From Nicotiana tabacum (Eukaryota; Streptophyta; Magnoliopsida; Solanales; Solanaceae): DNA of 64,000 nt. This document shows, one piece after another, positions 43,965 to 55,720 of the stretch. The translations under genes and the position numbers were made by a program. Position 1 is the first letter of the stretch. Every line of letters begins with the position of its first letter. The notes under the pieces were generated by a model, which was given only the letters and a program-made list of their open reading frames with translations, was not told the DNA's origin and ran no database searches. Location of the stretch: assembly GCF_000715075.1 (NCBI RefSeq), contig NC_134081.1, positions 108,550,108 through 108,614,107 of the forward strand. The letters are read 5' to 3'.

Positions 43965-46900
43965 CTAACCTATGAAAAACGGTGCAACAGCTTCTGTAGA
44001 CTTGGCAATCTTAGCTGCTTCAGCTATTTTGAGTGCCATTGCGGCTTTGTAAGTTGCTAGATCAGCATTCTCCATCAGTTGCTGAGCCCTTTGTCTCAGC
44101 CTAACTGCCAAATCCTCCGATTTGTTTGCAGCAGCTTTAGCTTCTTGCACCTTAAGAACTGAGTTCTGTCGCTGCAAAGCATCTTTTTCAGTCACCATTG
44201 CTGTCATTGAAATTTCATATTAGTCTTCAATCAAGTGAAAAAATCCAAACTGTAAGTAATAGCAGATACGGTATAGAGCAACCTATTTTAGAGAGTGATG
44301 AATTACACTGCAACACAAATCAAGCTTAATTCCCTTATCAGAAGCACCATGGGCAACTAATAAATTGAGAAAAGAGGGCAGGGCTTGAAGACAGAGCCCC
44401 GCCACTAGCCACGAACGAACATTACATGGGCACGACTTAGTCTAAACCAGACAATTAACTATAGAGCAGCAACAGATCCAATGTAGAATCCTTGTTAACA
44501 TGGAGTAATTTCGTAAATACACGGTGCAGATCACATAATAGGAGAACAAGACTTCTGATACCAAGTCACACAGATACACACCTGGTAGAAATGGCCGATG
44601 TTTGCCTCTTCCGGCTTGGCTTCCTTGTCGTTTGAAAGACCTCTTCTTGCGGAGAACAGATTTTGGGATGACCTGAGATCTCCTTGGCTGGTAACACTGT
44701 CAGGAAAGAGCATTGTAACATTCAGATAGCGATAATTTGGATGAAGTAGCAGACCATGCACTGACATTTGCAAATAACCCAAGTGATGAAATATGGTAAG
44801 AATTATGACACAAGGCTAATGTGTAACTGGAAATGCCAGTGCCTTTTCTACTTTTTTTTTCTTTAAGAGGAGACACAAGTGCTAAGTTTTGTTGTTTTAT
44901 TTTCTTTCTTTGCATTTTGCTTTTCTTTTTTGATGGAACAAAAAGTTCATATTCCCCTGAGAATTACTATCTGGCAATATTGCAGCTGAAAATTTTCCTG
45001 CAAAAAATTCAACCTTGATTACGGTTAAAACAGCAATGGATGAGACATCTATTTAATTCCTTTGCTGCTCAAACCATTCATCAAGGTCAACGCCAATTGG
45101 TGAACATATTCTGGTTTCTTTTCTTTTATTTGGGGGAGGGCAGGGATATGGTAAACCCACCCCATACACCCCCTACCCAAGAGTCCAACAGTGGATATTT
45201 CCCACTTTGCTCCATCGGTGAAGAGTCCTTATCACAAGGCTATCCTTCCCTTGTCAGATTGGTGAATCTTAATTGCAAAACATCAAGAGACAATCTGGAT
45301 CCAAAGCTCTAGTCACTTAATCCAATTGGCTAGTGTATTTTCTCTTATCATATAAAATTATGCTGATGAGAAAAATGGATCATCTTTTTTTCAAAAGGAG
45401 AAAAATAGATCATCTTCATCATAAGACAACCTCTCTATAGAACAAAAGAAGCTTTTTAACTTTTTGAAATATGAATGTGGATATCAACTTCTTTCAGGAT
45501 AAGCAAACAGAAATTCCATTGCGAGGAAGGAAAAAAAGAGAATTAAAAAGAAATTCATACTCCAAGCAGAAAGGCCAACAGTTGGAAAACACAAGTGTAT
45601 AAACAATGCTACTACTACTTGGTGGAAGTTAAATACAAGTAGAATACAATTGCTTACGAAGATATTGTTGGCAAGAAAAATGCTTCTAGTGAAGCATAAC
45701 ACTTTTACCTGGAAAATTCTTATCAGGGAAGATCGGTTTTGCTTCCTCTTTTTGGACCAGTAACTATACACAGCCTCGACAATTTCTTTCTTTTCCTTAT
45801 CCAGGCAACTATTGATAGCCGCTTTCTCATCAGAATAATCATCCGGATTACAATAAAAGCCTTTCTCAAAAGTATCAATCAGTATCTCAAAGCTCTCAAC
45901 CGAAAGATGCTTGTTTTCCAGACAAAGTTCACCATTAATGTTTTCCAGCCACTCCTCGTCATCAGAATCCATGTCATAGCATGCCGTACTCCTTGCTAAT
46001 GCCCTTGCCAGCTCATCATCTCTAACAGTTATGTATGAATCCGGACGGGCAAACTGAGCAGGATTGCTCTCTGCATAGCCTGATACTTCGCGTACACCAG
46101 GAACAGGAATGATGCTTAACGCAGGAGGCTGTACATTGCGATCAGAACATTCTTTATAAAGTTCCTTGAAAATCAACCAGTCTCGCCTATCTGGAAACTC
46201 TAGCTTCCAACCACGATCCCCGACCCATATAATGTCATGAGTTACACGGTTGGCACTACAAGGCCTCATAACTTTTTCAGCAGTAAGGTTAAATCTCCTT
46301 ACACCACCTATCTTCACTGCTAAAATCCACTGTTTTGAACCAGAAAGTTCCATAGCAATAGTGGCTCCTTCTTGCCTGTAACACTTGTCTAATTCAATAA
46401 CCAATATGTTGGCAGAACAGCTTGTTGCATCTATATCCTGCGTCAATTCCACCAAAGCAGATTTTAGTTCTTTGATGCTTGGTGTGGAGATCTTCTGACC
46501 CGAACTCCTAAGTTCATACCGAGAAGTACGAGAGGAAAATCGGAGGCCATTACGTCTTAACCTCAATCGGTCAGAAGCCAAAGCACCAATAACATCCTGT
46601 GAGCCAAAGCAAGAACGCCTGCCTCTCCTTGAACTCAAAGAGCTTCTCCTCTTCTGAATACCACGACTGTTCCTTAGCTGCAAGTGGTGGGCAGCTAATT
46701 TAGGAACTCCAACAGTTGCGTGCACCACTGCAATCTCCCCATCATACATTCCAGACGTGGATACATCCAATCCAGATTGGTTATTCACAGGGATAAGGCA
46801 AGAAACAATCTCCTTCTCGTTAGTCACATTAGTTTCCTCAACCATAACTGTAGAATACATGACCAATGCATAGGACATGTGAATAAATCTGAGAAGCATG

Positions 46901-47829
46901 CTTGAGTGCAAGTATATAAAGCAACACGGGACTGTAGAAAAGTCCAGAGCAAAAACAGGAATCGAGCATGTGACACCAGCGATAAAGCAAGCTCCAGTTT
47001 TGATTTTCCTTGGAGTCTGATCCTGAAGTTGCAGAAACATCAAAAACAACAAGGTTAGTAACCCTCACTAAAATTGGGGCATCAAAAAACAAAAGGAATG
47101 GGGGGAGGGGGGTAAAAGGCGAAGGCTCAATCGAGCAAATGAATGCCGGGTAAAGCAGTAGTGACAAAATAATACCTGTAGAAGGAGGATACCGTGCAAT
47201 GAAGAAACGTCCCTCAAGGGTTTTGAGTTAATGAATCCAAAGATTTGCTGCAAACTAATAGTTGACTTCCTCAAGTACCTTAAAACACAATTCAAAAGGC
47301 AGGAAACCCAATAACTGCTTCCACATGATGTATTTACAATAACAATGCCAGTTGATATTTGACCCTCTTCAGATTTATCTGAATCCTTAGCATAAGCTGC
47401 CCTAACTTTTTTCTTCCTAACGAAGTGCTTGCCATACCTCTTGCCCTCTGTTACCGTATCACCTTTCCCCGATTCATGCCTTTTCCTCTTCCTCGTATAT
47501 ACAGTTCCCCACCTCCTAAAACTATTGCTATTCGGATTAATGATTGGTGTCTCCGGTTCAGCCATTGCCTTAGTCTCTACATCAATATCCGTTTCTTGGT
47601 TAGTGTCTTGCTTTGGAGCACTATCCTTCTTAAGCCACCCGTTTTCCTTGTACTTAGTGGCCCCACCACCACCACCACCATCTCTTCCTACATTGTCAAG
47701 AAGCTCAATCCACTCATTTCCGTGTTTCGCCCTCTTAACCTCCTCACCTGGGGTCCACAACCGCCTTCCTGACCTCAAAACCCTCGCCCCAAAAACCCTT
47801 GTAGTCCTTCTCATCCCTACCGAAGGCAT
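43965..47829 (-). CDS. Enhancer of polycomb-like (EPCR-type) chromatin protein, four coding exons
   Basis: Coding exons are 47829-47176, 47022-45709, 44696-44582 and 44200-43965, each bounded by GT...AG with matching phase, giving about 772 residues. The start MPSVGMRRTTRVFGARVLRS is the conserved plant N-terminus, and an upstream frame extension to 47967 has no ATG. Exon 2 carries the family core: RPCSANRVTHDIIWVGDRGW, FPDRRDWLIFKELYKEC, then FARPDSYITVRDDELARALA and ACYDMDSDDEEWLENIN, the EPcA-like hallmark. The last exon is an Ala/Lys-rich coiled coil (AAANKSEDLAVRLRQRAQQL). Arabidopsis relatives act in nucleosomal histone acetylation and PEAT-type chromatin complexes in the nucleus. The frame is intact, so the gene is probably functional. 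Confidence 0.88.
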
Positions 47830-48620
47830 CAGTGCTCGCACCTCACAAGGCAGTACCCCTGCCCTCGAACCAATCGTTCCCCCTATTTCACTACTGTTCC
47901 CACCCAAACTTGGTTGGGATCGAGGTGTCGTTCTTCTTCTTGTTTTTTTCACTGCTGTTACTACCAAAACTCAAGTATTACAGAAACTTTTGCAATTTCT
48001 CACACATGCAAGTACAAAGCTATTTTCTTTAAAATTTATCTGTTCTTAATCTCATATACCCAAAACCTTGCTTATTTTCCGAAAGAAAACAAAAAGAAAC
48101 TACTTGAAGTCCTGTTATTTTCCAAACAACCTCAAGAAATGCTAAGTAACCGACATAACTCTTTTTTTTCCTTAATCAGTGAAGACAACAAACACGTGAA
48201 AAATTCAAACCCCAGTTCAGTCCTAATTAGATTTGAATGTCTTCACTTCAGGCCGCCCCCATACGGTGGTTAAACTGCAAACTGCACTGAGTAGCGATGA
48301 AAAATGGAAAATCATTAAAAAAAAATTTAAACAAGAATCAGTATGATAAAAGAAAAGGGTACCAGTTTTCTTTACATAAAAGAGTTGATCTTTGACATAA
48401 ACAGAACAACAAGATTTTTAAAAGTACCTGTAACGGCAGAAGAAGACTGATCGTCTAAGTAAAAGTTCCACAGAAGAGAAAGAGAGAGAGGGGGGTGGGG
48501 GTTAAAAGGGGGGTGGGCGGTGGAAGATGGTGGGAGTGAAGAGGTAGTTAAGAGTCGGCGTTTTCATATACAGAGAGAGGTAAAGAGGAGAGTGGAGTTC
48601 ACGATTCAAGATTAGGGTTC
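47830..48620 (-). promoter_or_regulatory. 5' UTR with intron and promoter-proximal region of the EPCR-type gene
   Basis: On the minus strand a donor CCGTTACAG|GTACTT lies at 48428/48427. The best acceptor is ...GTAACAGCAG near 47954, giving a leader intron of about 470 bases. The first exon (about 48428-48620) is CT-rich (CTCTCTCTCTTTCTC) and has no ATG, so translation starts in the second exon at 47829. A CT/GA-rich leader plus intron is common for constitutively expressed plant genes. Confidence 0.55.
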
Positions 48621-49414
48621 TTCAACGATTCACTCTCTTTTTTTCTCTCTCTCACTCCCTCTGTACATTTTTGTACTTGTCAATTGAGGCCCATAAGGTT
48701 TAAGAAATATCATTTAAACCCCTATTTTGGTGTTTGAAATATTATTATGTGGCCCCGTATGTTTCTGTAAATTGCAAATATGGACCATATGAGATATTTA
48801 TTATTTAGCTGGAACCCACACAAAGATACACAGACTGACACCACCATATATTGTATAGTATCAGGGTCCTTTTCTTTTTGTTTTTCTTTTTTCAGCTTTC
48901 CCTTTTTTCCCTCTTCTTTTTTCACACCATATTTTTGGCGGGTAAGCCCAGACCAAATTTGGCCCACTGGGAAATTAGCCCAGCTGGCACTACACGGAGG
49001 CCCTTCAATTTATTATTTTATTGAAAATTTTAAAATAAAATAATATTTACCAAATAGATTATGTCAATTGTCATCTATCGGAGCAGGCACCTTAGAATGG
49101 AACTGACATGATTTTTTACTATTAACAAGAGGTCTCGGTTTAGCGTTGAAACGAAAAATTTCTAATAAGGAGCGATTTTCCCCTTTATTAACTTTACCTA
49201 ACACAAATTCAAATTAGTCAGGGCAAAGGCAAGTAACGAACACCAAATGGATAACCAAAAAAAAAGTGGACTTGTAAGTTCCTGTACAGCAAAGAGATTA
49301 AGAGAACACTTAACCATGCTCCATCTCCACATTTTAATATTCGTATAAGTACTTTATTTTAAAAATCAATCAAACTTTTAAATATTCAAGAAAATAGTTT
49401 GTAAAGTACGAACA
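48621..49414. other. Spacer between the EPCR-type gene and the Tat-type element
   Basis: No gene is seen. It includes the likely upstream promoter of the minus-strand gene (AT-rich, without a clear TATA choice). Confidence 0.45.
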
Positions 49415-50010
49415 TGTATATGGTCGAAGTCTGATTTCGTAGGCACGAGGAGCTGCCTCGAGAGTAAGCTCGTAATAGACCAGGCTCGAGCTCAATGGCA
49501 GAGTATGGAGCATGAAGATCGAAGTGCTCACTGAAGATCGAGACCGAGCATAATAACGGAACGGCGAGATATTAGCAATCGACCAAAGATCTCGACGGAA
49601 ATTTTGAAACAGATCGAATCAAGCGGTTATTGACACCAATCATGGGATTTGTTTCCGTTATTAGAATTGTACCTTATTAATTAGGATTCATCTACTATAT
49701 AAAGAGGGATCTCATTCATTTGTAAGGAGGATTTTTTGACTGATAAGAATATACACAAACGTTGCTCTATATTTTACTTACTATCCATTATTGTTCATCA
49801 TTGTTTACTTTATGTTTTTACTGTTCTTGTTACCCAACCTCGAGGCCATCTCGAATCTAGGTCGAAAGCACTGCTAGAACACTGATTTGATTTATTTTAC
49901 TATTCATATTATCTATTCAATTCCTTATTTATCAATTAGTATTGGATTAAATCATGTATCCTTAAAACCACTAAATAAGTTTAATTGTTACTCGAATTTT
50001 AGGGTAAACA
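49415..50010 (+). repeat. 5' LTR of the Tat-type element
   Basis: Begins TGTATATGG and ends AGGGTAAACA. Contains a TATA-like CTATATAAAGAGG at about 49695, the likely promoter. It matches the right LTR from GGCACGAGGAGCTGCCTCGA to the end. Confidence 0.93.
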
Positions 50011-50030
50011 GTTTGGCGCCCACTGTGGGC
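50011..50030 (+). other. Primer binding site of the Tat-type element
   Basis: GTTTGGCGCCCACTGTGGGC follows the LTR end with one or two spacer bases. TGGCGCC-type primer sites are usual in this lineage; the exact tRNA was not determined. Confidence 0.75.
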
Positions 50031-50122
50031 TAAGGATAATAGTGATTTTTCAGTACTGATTCTGGTGAAACACATTATTCTACGCTTGTTCTTGTCAAGT
50101 ATCTTTGCTTTCACGTTAAAAC

Positions 50123-51791
50123 ATGTCAAACTCACAAAACGCATTCGCACATGGTGACAATGGCCTCGGATTCCATGGTGAAAACGAAAATGTGATTGCT
50201 CCAGGAATCGAAGTGCCACAGGCTAATCATAGGGGAGCACCGATTGCCAACCCCGTCGATGTCAGTTCGCACGTTGCTCTAAATGCGGACCTAGGCGCAT
50301 ATCTCGATGGGAGTGTACGCAGAGAAGGTCGATCTAGTGGCCAAGGAACACAGGGCAGAAGAAACGAGGGAGTCAGTCTCCAAGTAATATTTGAGATGTT
50401 TCAGGCTTAGCAAGCCGCTATTGCTCAGTTACAAAATCAACATAGAGCTCCGAATAGGGTCGAACCGGAAATTACTCGTCGTACCGAGCCAATACCGGAG
50501 AGGCCGAAAGGTAATGAATCGGGAACTGATCTTGCGATAATTAAAATGCTGGAGGAGCTCACCAAAAGAATTGAATCAGGGGAGAAGAGAATCGAAGCCA
50601 ACGATAAAAAGGTGGAGACATACACCTCTCGAGTTGATCAGATACCGGGGGCACCGCCAATCTTGAAAGGGAGGGATTCAAAGAAGTTTGTACAAAAACC
50701 CTTTCCTCCAAGTGCGGCTCCGAAGCTTATTCCAAAGAAGTTTCGTATGCCAGACATACCCAAATATAATGGTACCACTGATCCCAACGAGCATGTTACT
50801 CCATATACATGCGCCATCAAGGATAACGATTTAGAGGATGATGAAATCGAATATGTGCTGTTGAAAAAATTTGGAGAGACCTTTTCGAAGGGAGCAATGA
50901 TTTGGTATCACAACCTGCCACCAAATTCTATCGACTCATTTGCCATGTTAGCAGATTTCTTTAGTAAAGGCACACGCCGGGGCCATAAAGGTCGAAACAA
51001 GGAGATCAGACCTTTTCAAGGTAAGACAAAGGGATAATGAAATGCTGAGAGAGTTAGTGTCCTGATTTCAAATGGAACGCATGGAGTTGCCACCGGTCAC
51101 AAATGATTGGGCCGTTCAAGCGTACACCCAAGGGTTGAACGAGCGGAGTTTGATAGCATCACATCAGTTGAAACAAAATTTGATCGAATATCCAGCTGTA
51201 ACTTGGACAGATATGCATAATCGATACCAATCGAAGATCAAGGTCGAGGACGATTAATTGGGAGCCCCTTCCGGTTCAGCACATCCAAACAGGTCGGTAG
51301 TTTAAAACCAGAGGGACGTTGACAGGGAGCCAAGGTCGAACAGAGACCGATATCAACCATATACCGCAGATCGAAGGAACAATAAGGATAATGGTTCAGG
51401 ACACAATTCCGGCCGGAACGATCGGAGAAGTGATCGATGACAGAATTTTCGGGGACTTATGAGCAAGAGTGGTTTTGACAAGTACGTCGATCCTACAGAA
51501 GCACCTCGATTATCAAAATATAACTTTAGCATTGATGCATCAGGCATTGTATCGGCAATCGGAAGGATCAAAGATACTAGGTGGCCTAGACCCATACAAA
51601 TTGATCCTTCTCAAAGAAACCCAAATTTGATATGCAAGTATCATGGCATGCATGGTCACAAAACCGAGGATTACAGGCAATTAAGGGAGGAAGTAGCCCG
51701 TCTATTCAATGAGGGCCACTTTCGAGAGTTTCTCAGCGATCGAGCCAAGAATCATTTCAGAGAAAGAGACACCAACATGAAAAATGAATAG
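50123..51791 (+). pseudogene. Gag of the Tat-type element
   Basis: The start is MSNSQNAFAHGDNGLGFHGE at 50123. A coiled-coil segment (LEELTKRIESGEKRIEANDK) precedes the gag capsid domain (FRMPDIPKYNGTTDPNEHV, FSKGAMIWYHNLPPNSIDSF, MELPPVTNDWAVQAYTQGLN). The nucleocapsid-like part at about 51630-51690 reads CKYHGMHGHKTEDYRQL, where the last Cys of the expected knuckle is Tyr. In-frame stops at about 50408, 51070 and 51255 and a frameshift near 50960-51030 break it. Several stops sit where a C-to-T change in CAG or CGA would create them. Confidence 0.85.
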
Positions 51792-51794
51792 GAG

Positions 51795-52445
51795 GAACCC
51801 CAACATGTCATTCATATGATCGTCGGTGGGGTCGACATTCCACAGGGACTCGTATTCAAATGCACTAAGGTATCAATCGCTAGGGAAAAATGAACCCGAG
51901 ATTATGTGCCCAAAAGCACTTTATCATTCAACGGCGAAGAAGCAGAAGGCGTTTCTCAGCCCCACAACAATGCTCTGGTAATTTCTATCGTATTAAATAA
52001 AGTTCAAGTTAAGCGTGTTTTAGTAGATCCAGGTAGCTCGGGGAATATCATCCGATCGAGGGTCGTGGAGCAGCTCGGCCTACAAAATCAAATCGTGCCC
52101 GTAGCTCAGGTCCTAGACGACTTCAATATGGCCAGTGAAACAACTAAAGAGGAGATTATTCTATCGGTGAACGTGGCTGGAACCATTCAAGATACTAAGT
52201 TCCACGTGATCGAGGGCGACATGAGGTACAATGCCCTACTCGGAAGGCCTTGGATCCACAATATAAGAGCAGTCCCTTCGACTCTCCACCAAATGATGAA
52301 ATTTCCGACAACAGATGGTGTAAAAACAATATACGGGGAGAAGCATGCTGCAAAGGAAATATTTGCGGTCGATGAGGTAACATTGATATCGACACTATCA
52401 ACCTCGAAAAGGTCGAGCATCAAAGATAAACATGAAGTCAAATAG
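51795..52445 (+). pseudogene. Aspartic protease region of the Tat-type element
   Basis: VKRVLVDPGSSGNIIRSRVV carries the lineage's active-site D-P-G-S-S sequence and RYNALLGRPWIHNIRAVPST is the distal conserved block. An upstream stretch (HVIHMIVGGVDIPQG) joins it to gag. The frame is open from 51906 to 52445 and ends in a TAG where the coding sequence should continue into RT. Confidence 0.82.
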
Positions 52446-53294
52446 CAATCACAGCCACCGGCCTCGACCGAATCGGGGAAGCGGGAGATAGAAGAAGAAG
52501 AAGAGGAGGATTTTTTGACCCCTCAAACTTTTGTTGTTCCCGAAGATACTGATGCCACCAAATCAACGGTCGAAGAGCTGGAACAGGTTATATTGATCGA
52601 GTACCTGCCCGAGCGAAAGGTATACCTGGGAACCGGATTAACCCTCGAACTCAGGAAAAAACTTATTCAATTTCTTGTTGATAACATAAATTATTTTGCT
52701 TGGTCCCATTTAGACATGACAGGGATTCCACCGGAGGTAATGGCACATCGGCTAAGCCTGGACCCTAGATTCAAACCGGTGAAGCAAAAGAGAAGACCCC
52801 AGTCCGAAGTAAAGCACGCATTCATAAAGGACGAGGTAACTAAACTTCTCAAAATAGGATCCATTCGGGAGGTAAAATATCCCAAATGGTTAGCCAATGT
52901 AGTTGTAGTCCCTAAAAAGGGGGATAAACTTAGAATGTGTGTAGATTATAAGAATTTAAACAAGGCATGCCCCGGAGATTCTTTTCCACTGCCTAACATC
53001 GATCGCATGATCGATGCCACAACCGGCCACGAGATCCTTACTTTTCTCGATGCCTATTCCGGGTACAATCAAATCCAAATGAACCCGAAAGACCAAGAAA
53101 ATACTTCATTTATCACCAAGTATGGAACATATTATTATAATGTAATGCCCTTCGGGCTAAAAAATGCAGGAGCTACTTACCAACGCCTAATGAATAAAAT
53201 GTTCGAAGAACAAATAGGTAAATCAATAGAGGTTTATATTGATGACATGCTAGTTAAGTCCTTGCACACAGAGGACCATTTGGCTCATTTGTAG
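52446..53294 (+). pseudogene. Reverse transcriptase of the Tat-type element
   Basis: An acidic linker (EEEEEDFLTPQTFVVPED) precedes the RT: IREVKYPKWLANVVVVPKKG, KLRMCVDYKNLNKACPGDSF, LTFLDAYSGYNQIQMNPKDQ, NVMPFGLKNAGATYQRLMNK and the catalytic YIDDMLVKS. All RT Asp residues are visible. The frame closes at 53294 with a TAG in a conserved stretch, then continues in the thumb/connection region downstream. Confidence 0.9.
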
Positions 53295-54604
53295 GAGACG
53301 TTCGAGATTTCAAGGAAATACAACATGAAGTTTAACCCCGAGAAATGTGCTTTCGGGGTTGGTTCAGGCAAGTTCCTCGGCTTCATGGTATCAAATCGGG
53401 GGATCGAGATCAACCTCGATAAAATCAAGGCCATCGAAGACATCGCCGTCGTGGATAGTGTAAAAGTCGTACATAGGCTAACTGGATGGATAACTGCCTT
53501 AGGACGATTCATTCCGAGGTCATCGGATCAAAGTCACAGATTTTTCTCTTTACTAAAAAAGAAGAACGATTTCGCCTGGACCCCGGAATGCCAACAGGCA
53601 TTGGAAGAGTTGAAGGAAGATGAGAAACTTTACTTGTACTTGGCAGTATCGGAAGTTGTGGTAAGTGGTGTCCTAGTTCGAGAAGAGCAAGGTACACAAA
53701 TTCTCGTTTATTATGTAAGTCGAACCTTAGGAAAAGCAGAAACTAGATATCCACACTTAGAAAAATTGACACTTGTACTGATAAGCGCCTCTAGAAAGTT
53801 AAGACCATACTTTCAATGTCACCCAGTATACGTATTAACCACTTACCCACTTCATAATATTTTGCACAAGCCCGAACTGTCGGGCCGATTGGCCAAATGG
53901 TCCGTCGAACTCAGTGGGTACGACATCGAATATCAACCCCGGACGTCCATCAAGTCTCAAATTTTAGCGGACTTCGTGGCTGATTTCACGCCAACCCTCG
54001 TACCCGAAGTTGAAAAGGAACTCTTGTTAAAATCGGGTACGTCATCGAGGGTATGGACCCTTTTCACAAACGGCGCTTCAAATGTGAATGGGTCCAGGCT
54101 AGGCATTGTTTTGAAGCCGCCCTCGGATAGCACTATTAGGCAATCTATCAAAACTTTTAGGTTAACTAACAATGAGTCCGAGTACGAGGCCATGATTGTA
54201 TATCTCGAGCTAGCTAAAAGCTTGGGGCAGAAGTCATTGAAGCCAAGTGTGACTCTTTACTGGTGGTGAACCAAGTAAATAAAACCTTCGAAGTTTGAGA
54301 GGATAGAATGCAAAGGTATTTGGACAAGCTGCAGGTAACTTTGCACATTTTCAAGGAATGGACTTTACAGCATGTATCTCGAGAACAAAACAGTGAGGCT
54401 GATGCACTTGCAAACTTGGCGTCATCGGTCGAGGAAGATGAGATCAGCTCGGGGACTGTCGTTCAACTCTCGAGATCTGTGATCGAGGAAGGTTATGCCG
54501 AGATAAACTCTATAAGCTTAACCTGGGATTGGAGGAATAAGTATATTGAATACTTGAATAATGGAAAGCTCCCATCAGACCCTAAAGAGTCGAGGACCCT
54601 ATGA
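53295..54604 (+). pseudogene. RT connection, RNase H and second (archaeal-like) RNase H of the Tat-type element
   Basis: FGVGSGKFLGFMVSNRGIEI is the RT C-terminus. The first RNase H follows from FAWTPECQQALEEL, but the segment between that helix and LYLYLAVSEVVVSGVLV is shorter than in relatives, suggesting a small deletion. The additional RNase H domain begins RVWTLFTNGASNVNGSRLGI, where the usual first catalytic Asp (TDGAS) is Asn, and continues with FRLTNNESEYEAMIVYLELA and QNSEADALANLASSVEE. A frameshift/stop at about 54267 splits it. Confidence 0.87.
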
Positions 54605-55720
54605 ACCAAAGCTGCTCGATTCACATTGGCTGAAGATGGAACATTATACAGAAGAACATTCGATGGACCATTGTCAGTGTTCTTAGGACTAGGAGGCACC
54701 GATTATGTTTTACGAGAGGTCCATGAAGGCACTTGCGGGAACCACTCCGGCGCCGAATCACTGATTCACAAAATCATTAGAGCAGGATACTACTGGGATA
54801 GCATAGAAAAAGATACTAAGGAGTTTGTTCGAAAATGTGATAAATATCAAAGATTTGCACCGATGATCCATCAGCCCGGAGAATAACTTCATTCAGTCAT
54901 ATCCTCATGGCCATTCATGAAATGGGGGATGAATATCGTCGGCCCTCTTCCATCGGCCCCAGGTAAAGCTAAGTTCATTTTATTTATGACTGACTATTTC
55001 TCTAAATGGGTTGAAACACATGCGTTTGAGAAAGTGAGAGAAAAAGAGGTTATAGACTTCATTTGGGATCACATCGTGTGTCGATTTGGGATACCCACAA
55101 AAATAGTATGCGACAATGGTAAATAATTTATCGATAGTAAAGTGACGAAATTTCTTGAAGACCATAAAATAAAAAGGATATTGTCAACACCGTATCACCC
55201 TAGTGGGAACGGACAAGCCGAATCGACGAACAAGACTATCATCCAAAACCTGAAGAAAAGGTTGAACGAAGCTAAAGGGAAATGGAGAGAAATTCTGCCC
55301 GAAGTCCTTTGGGCATATCGAACAACATCGAAGTCCAGTACAGGGGCAACTCTGTTTTCCTTAGTGTATGGCTCTGAAGCCTTAATTCCAGTCGAAGTCG
55401 GAGAACTCAGCGCAAGGTTTCGACATGCATCGGAGGAATCGAACCACGAGGCTATGAATACTAGCCTCAAATTATTGGATGAAAAATGCGAAGCGGCACT
55501 CGTTCGAATGGCTGCACAACAGCAATGAATCGAAAGGTACTACAATAGAAGAACCAACCTTCGCCACTTCAGGGTCGGGGACTTAGTCCTAAGGAAGATC
55601 ACCATCAACACTCGAGATCCTAATGAAGGGAAACTCGGCCCGAATTGGGAAGGACCCTATCAAGTCCTCGATATAGTCAGAAAAAGGGTCTTATAAACTC
55701 GGAATAATGGACGGCGAACC
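54605..55720 (+). pseudogene. Integrase of the Tat-type element
   Basis: The zinc module reads VHEGTCGNHSGAESLIHKII ... FVRKCDKYQRF, where the second Cys of the HHCC is Tyr. The core has WGMNIVGPLPSAPGKAKFIL, with Asn at the first catalytic position (normally Asp), then KIVCDNGK with the second Asp, followed by a stop (about 55126), then STPYHPSGNGQAESTNKTII with the third catalytic Glu. The C-terminal GPY-like segment (FRVGDLVLRKI, NWEGPYQVLD) continues to about 55700. It is triply disabled. Confidence 0.88.

Noticed and set aside
47429..48049. 206-residue plus-strand frame opposite the EPCR-type first exon
   Set aside because: It is antisense to a well-supported conserved exon and shows no recognisable domain; a shadow frame.
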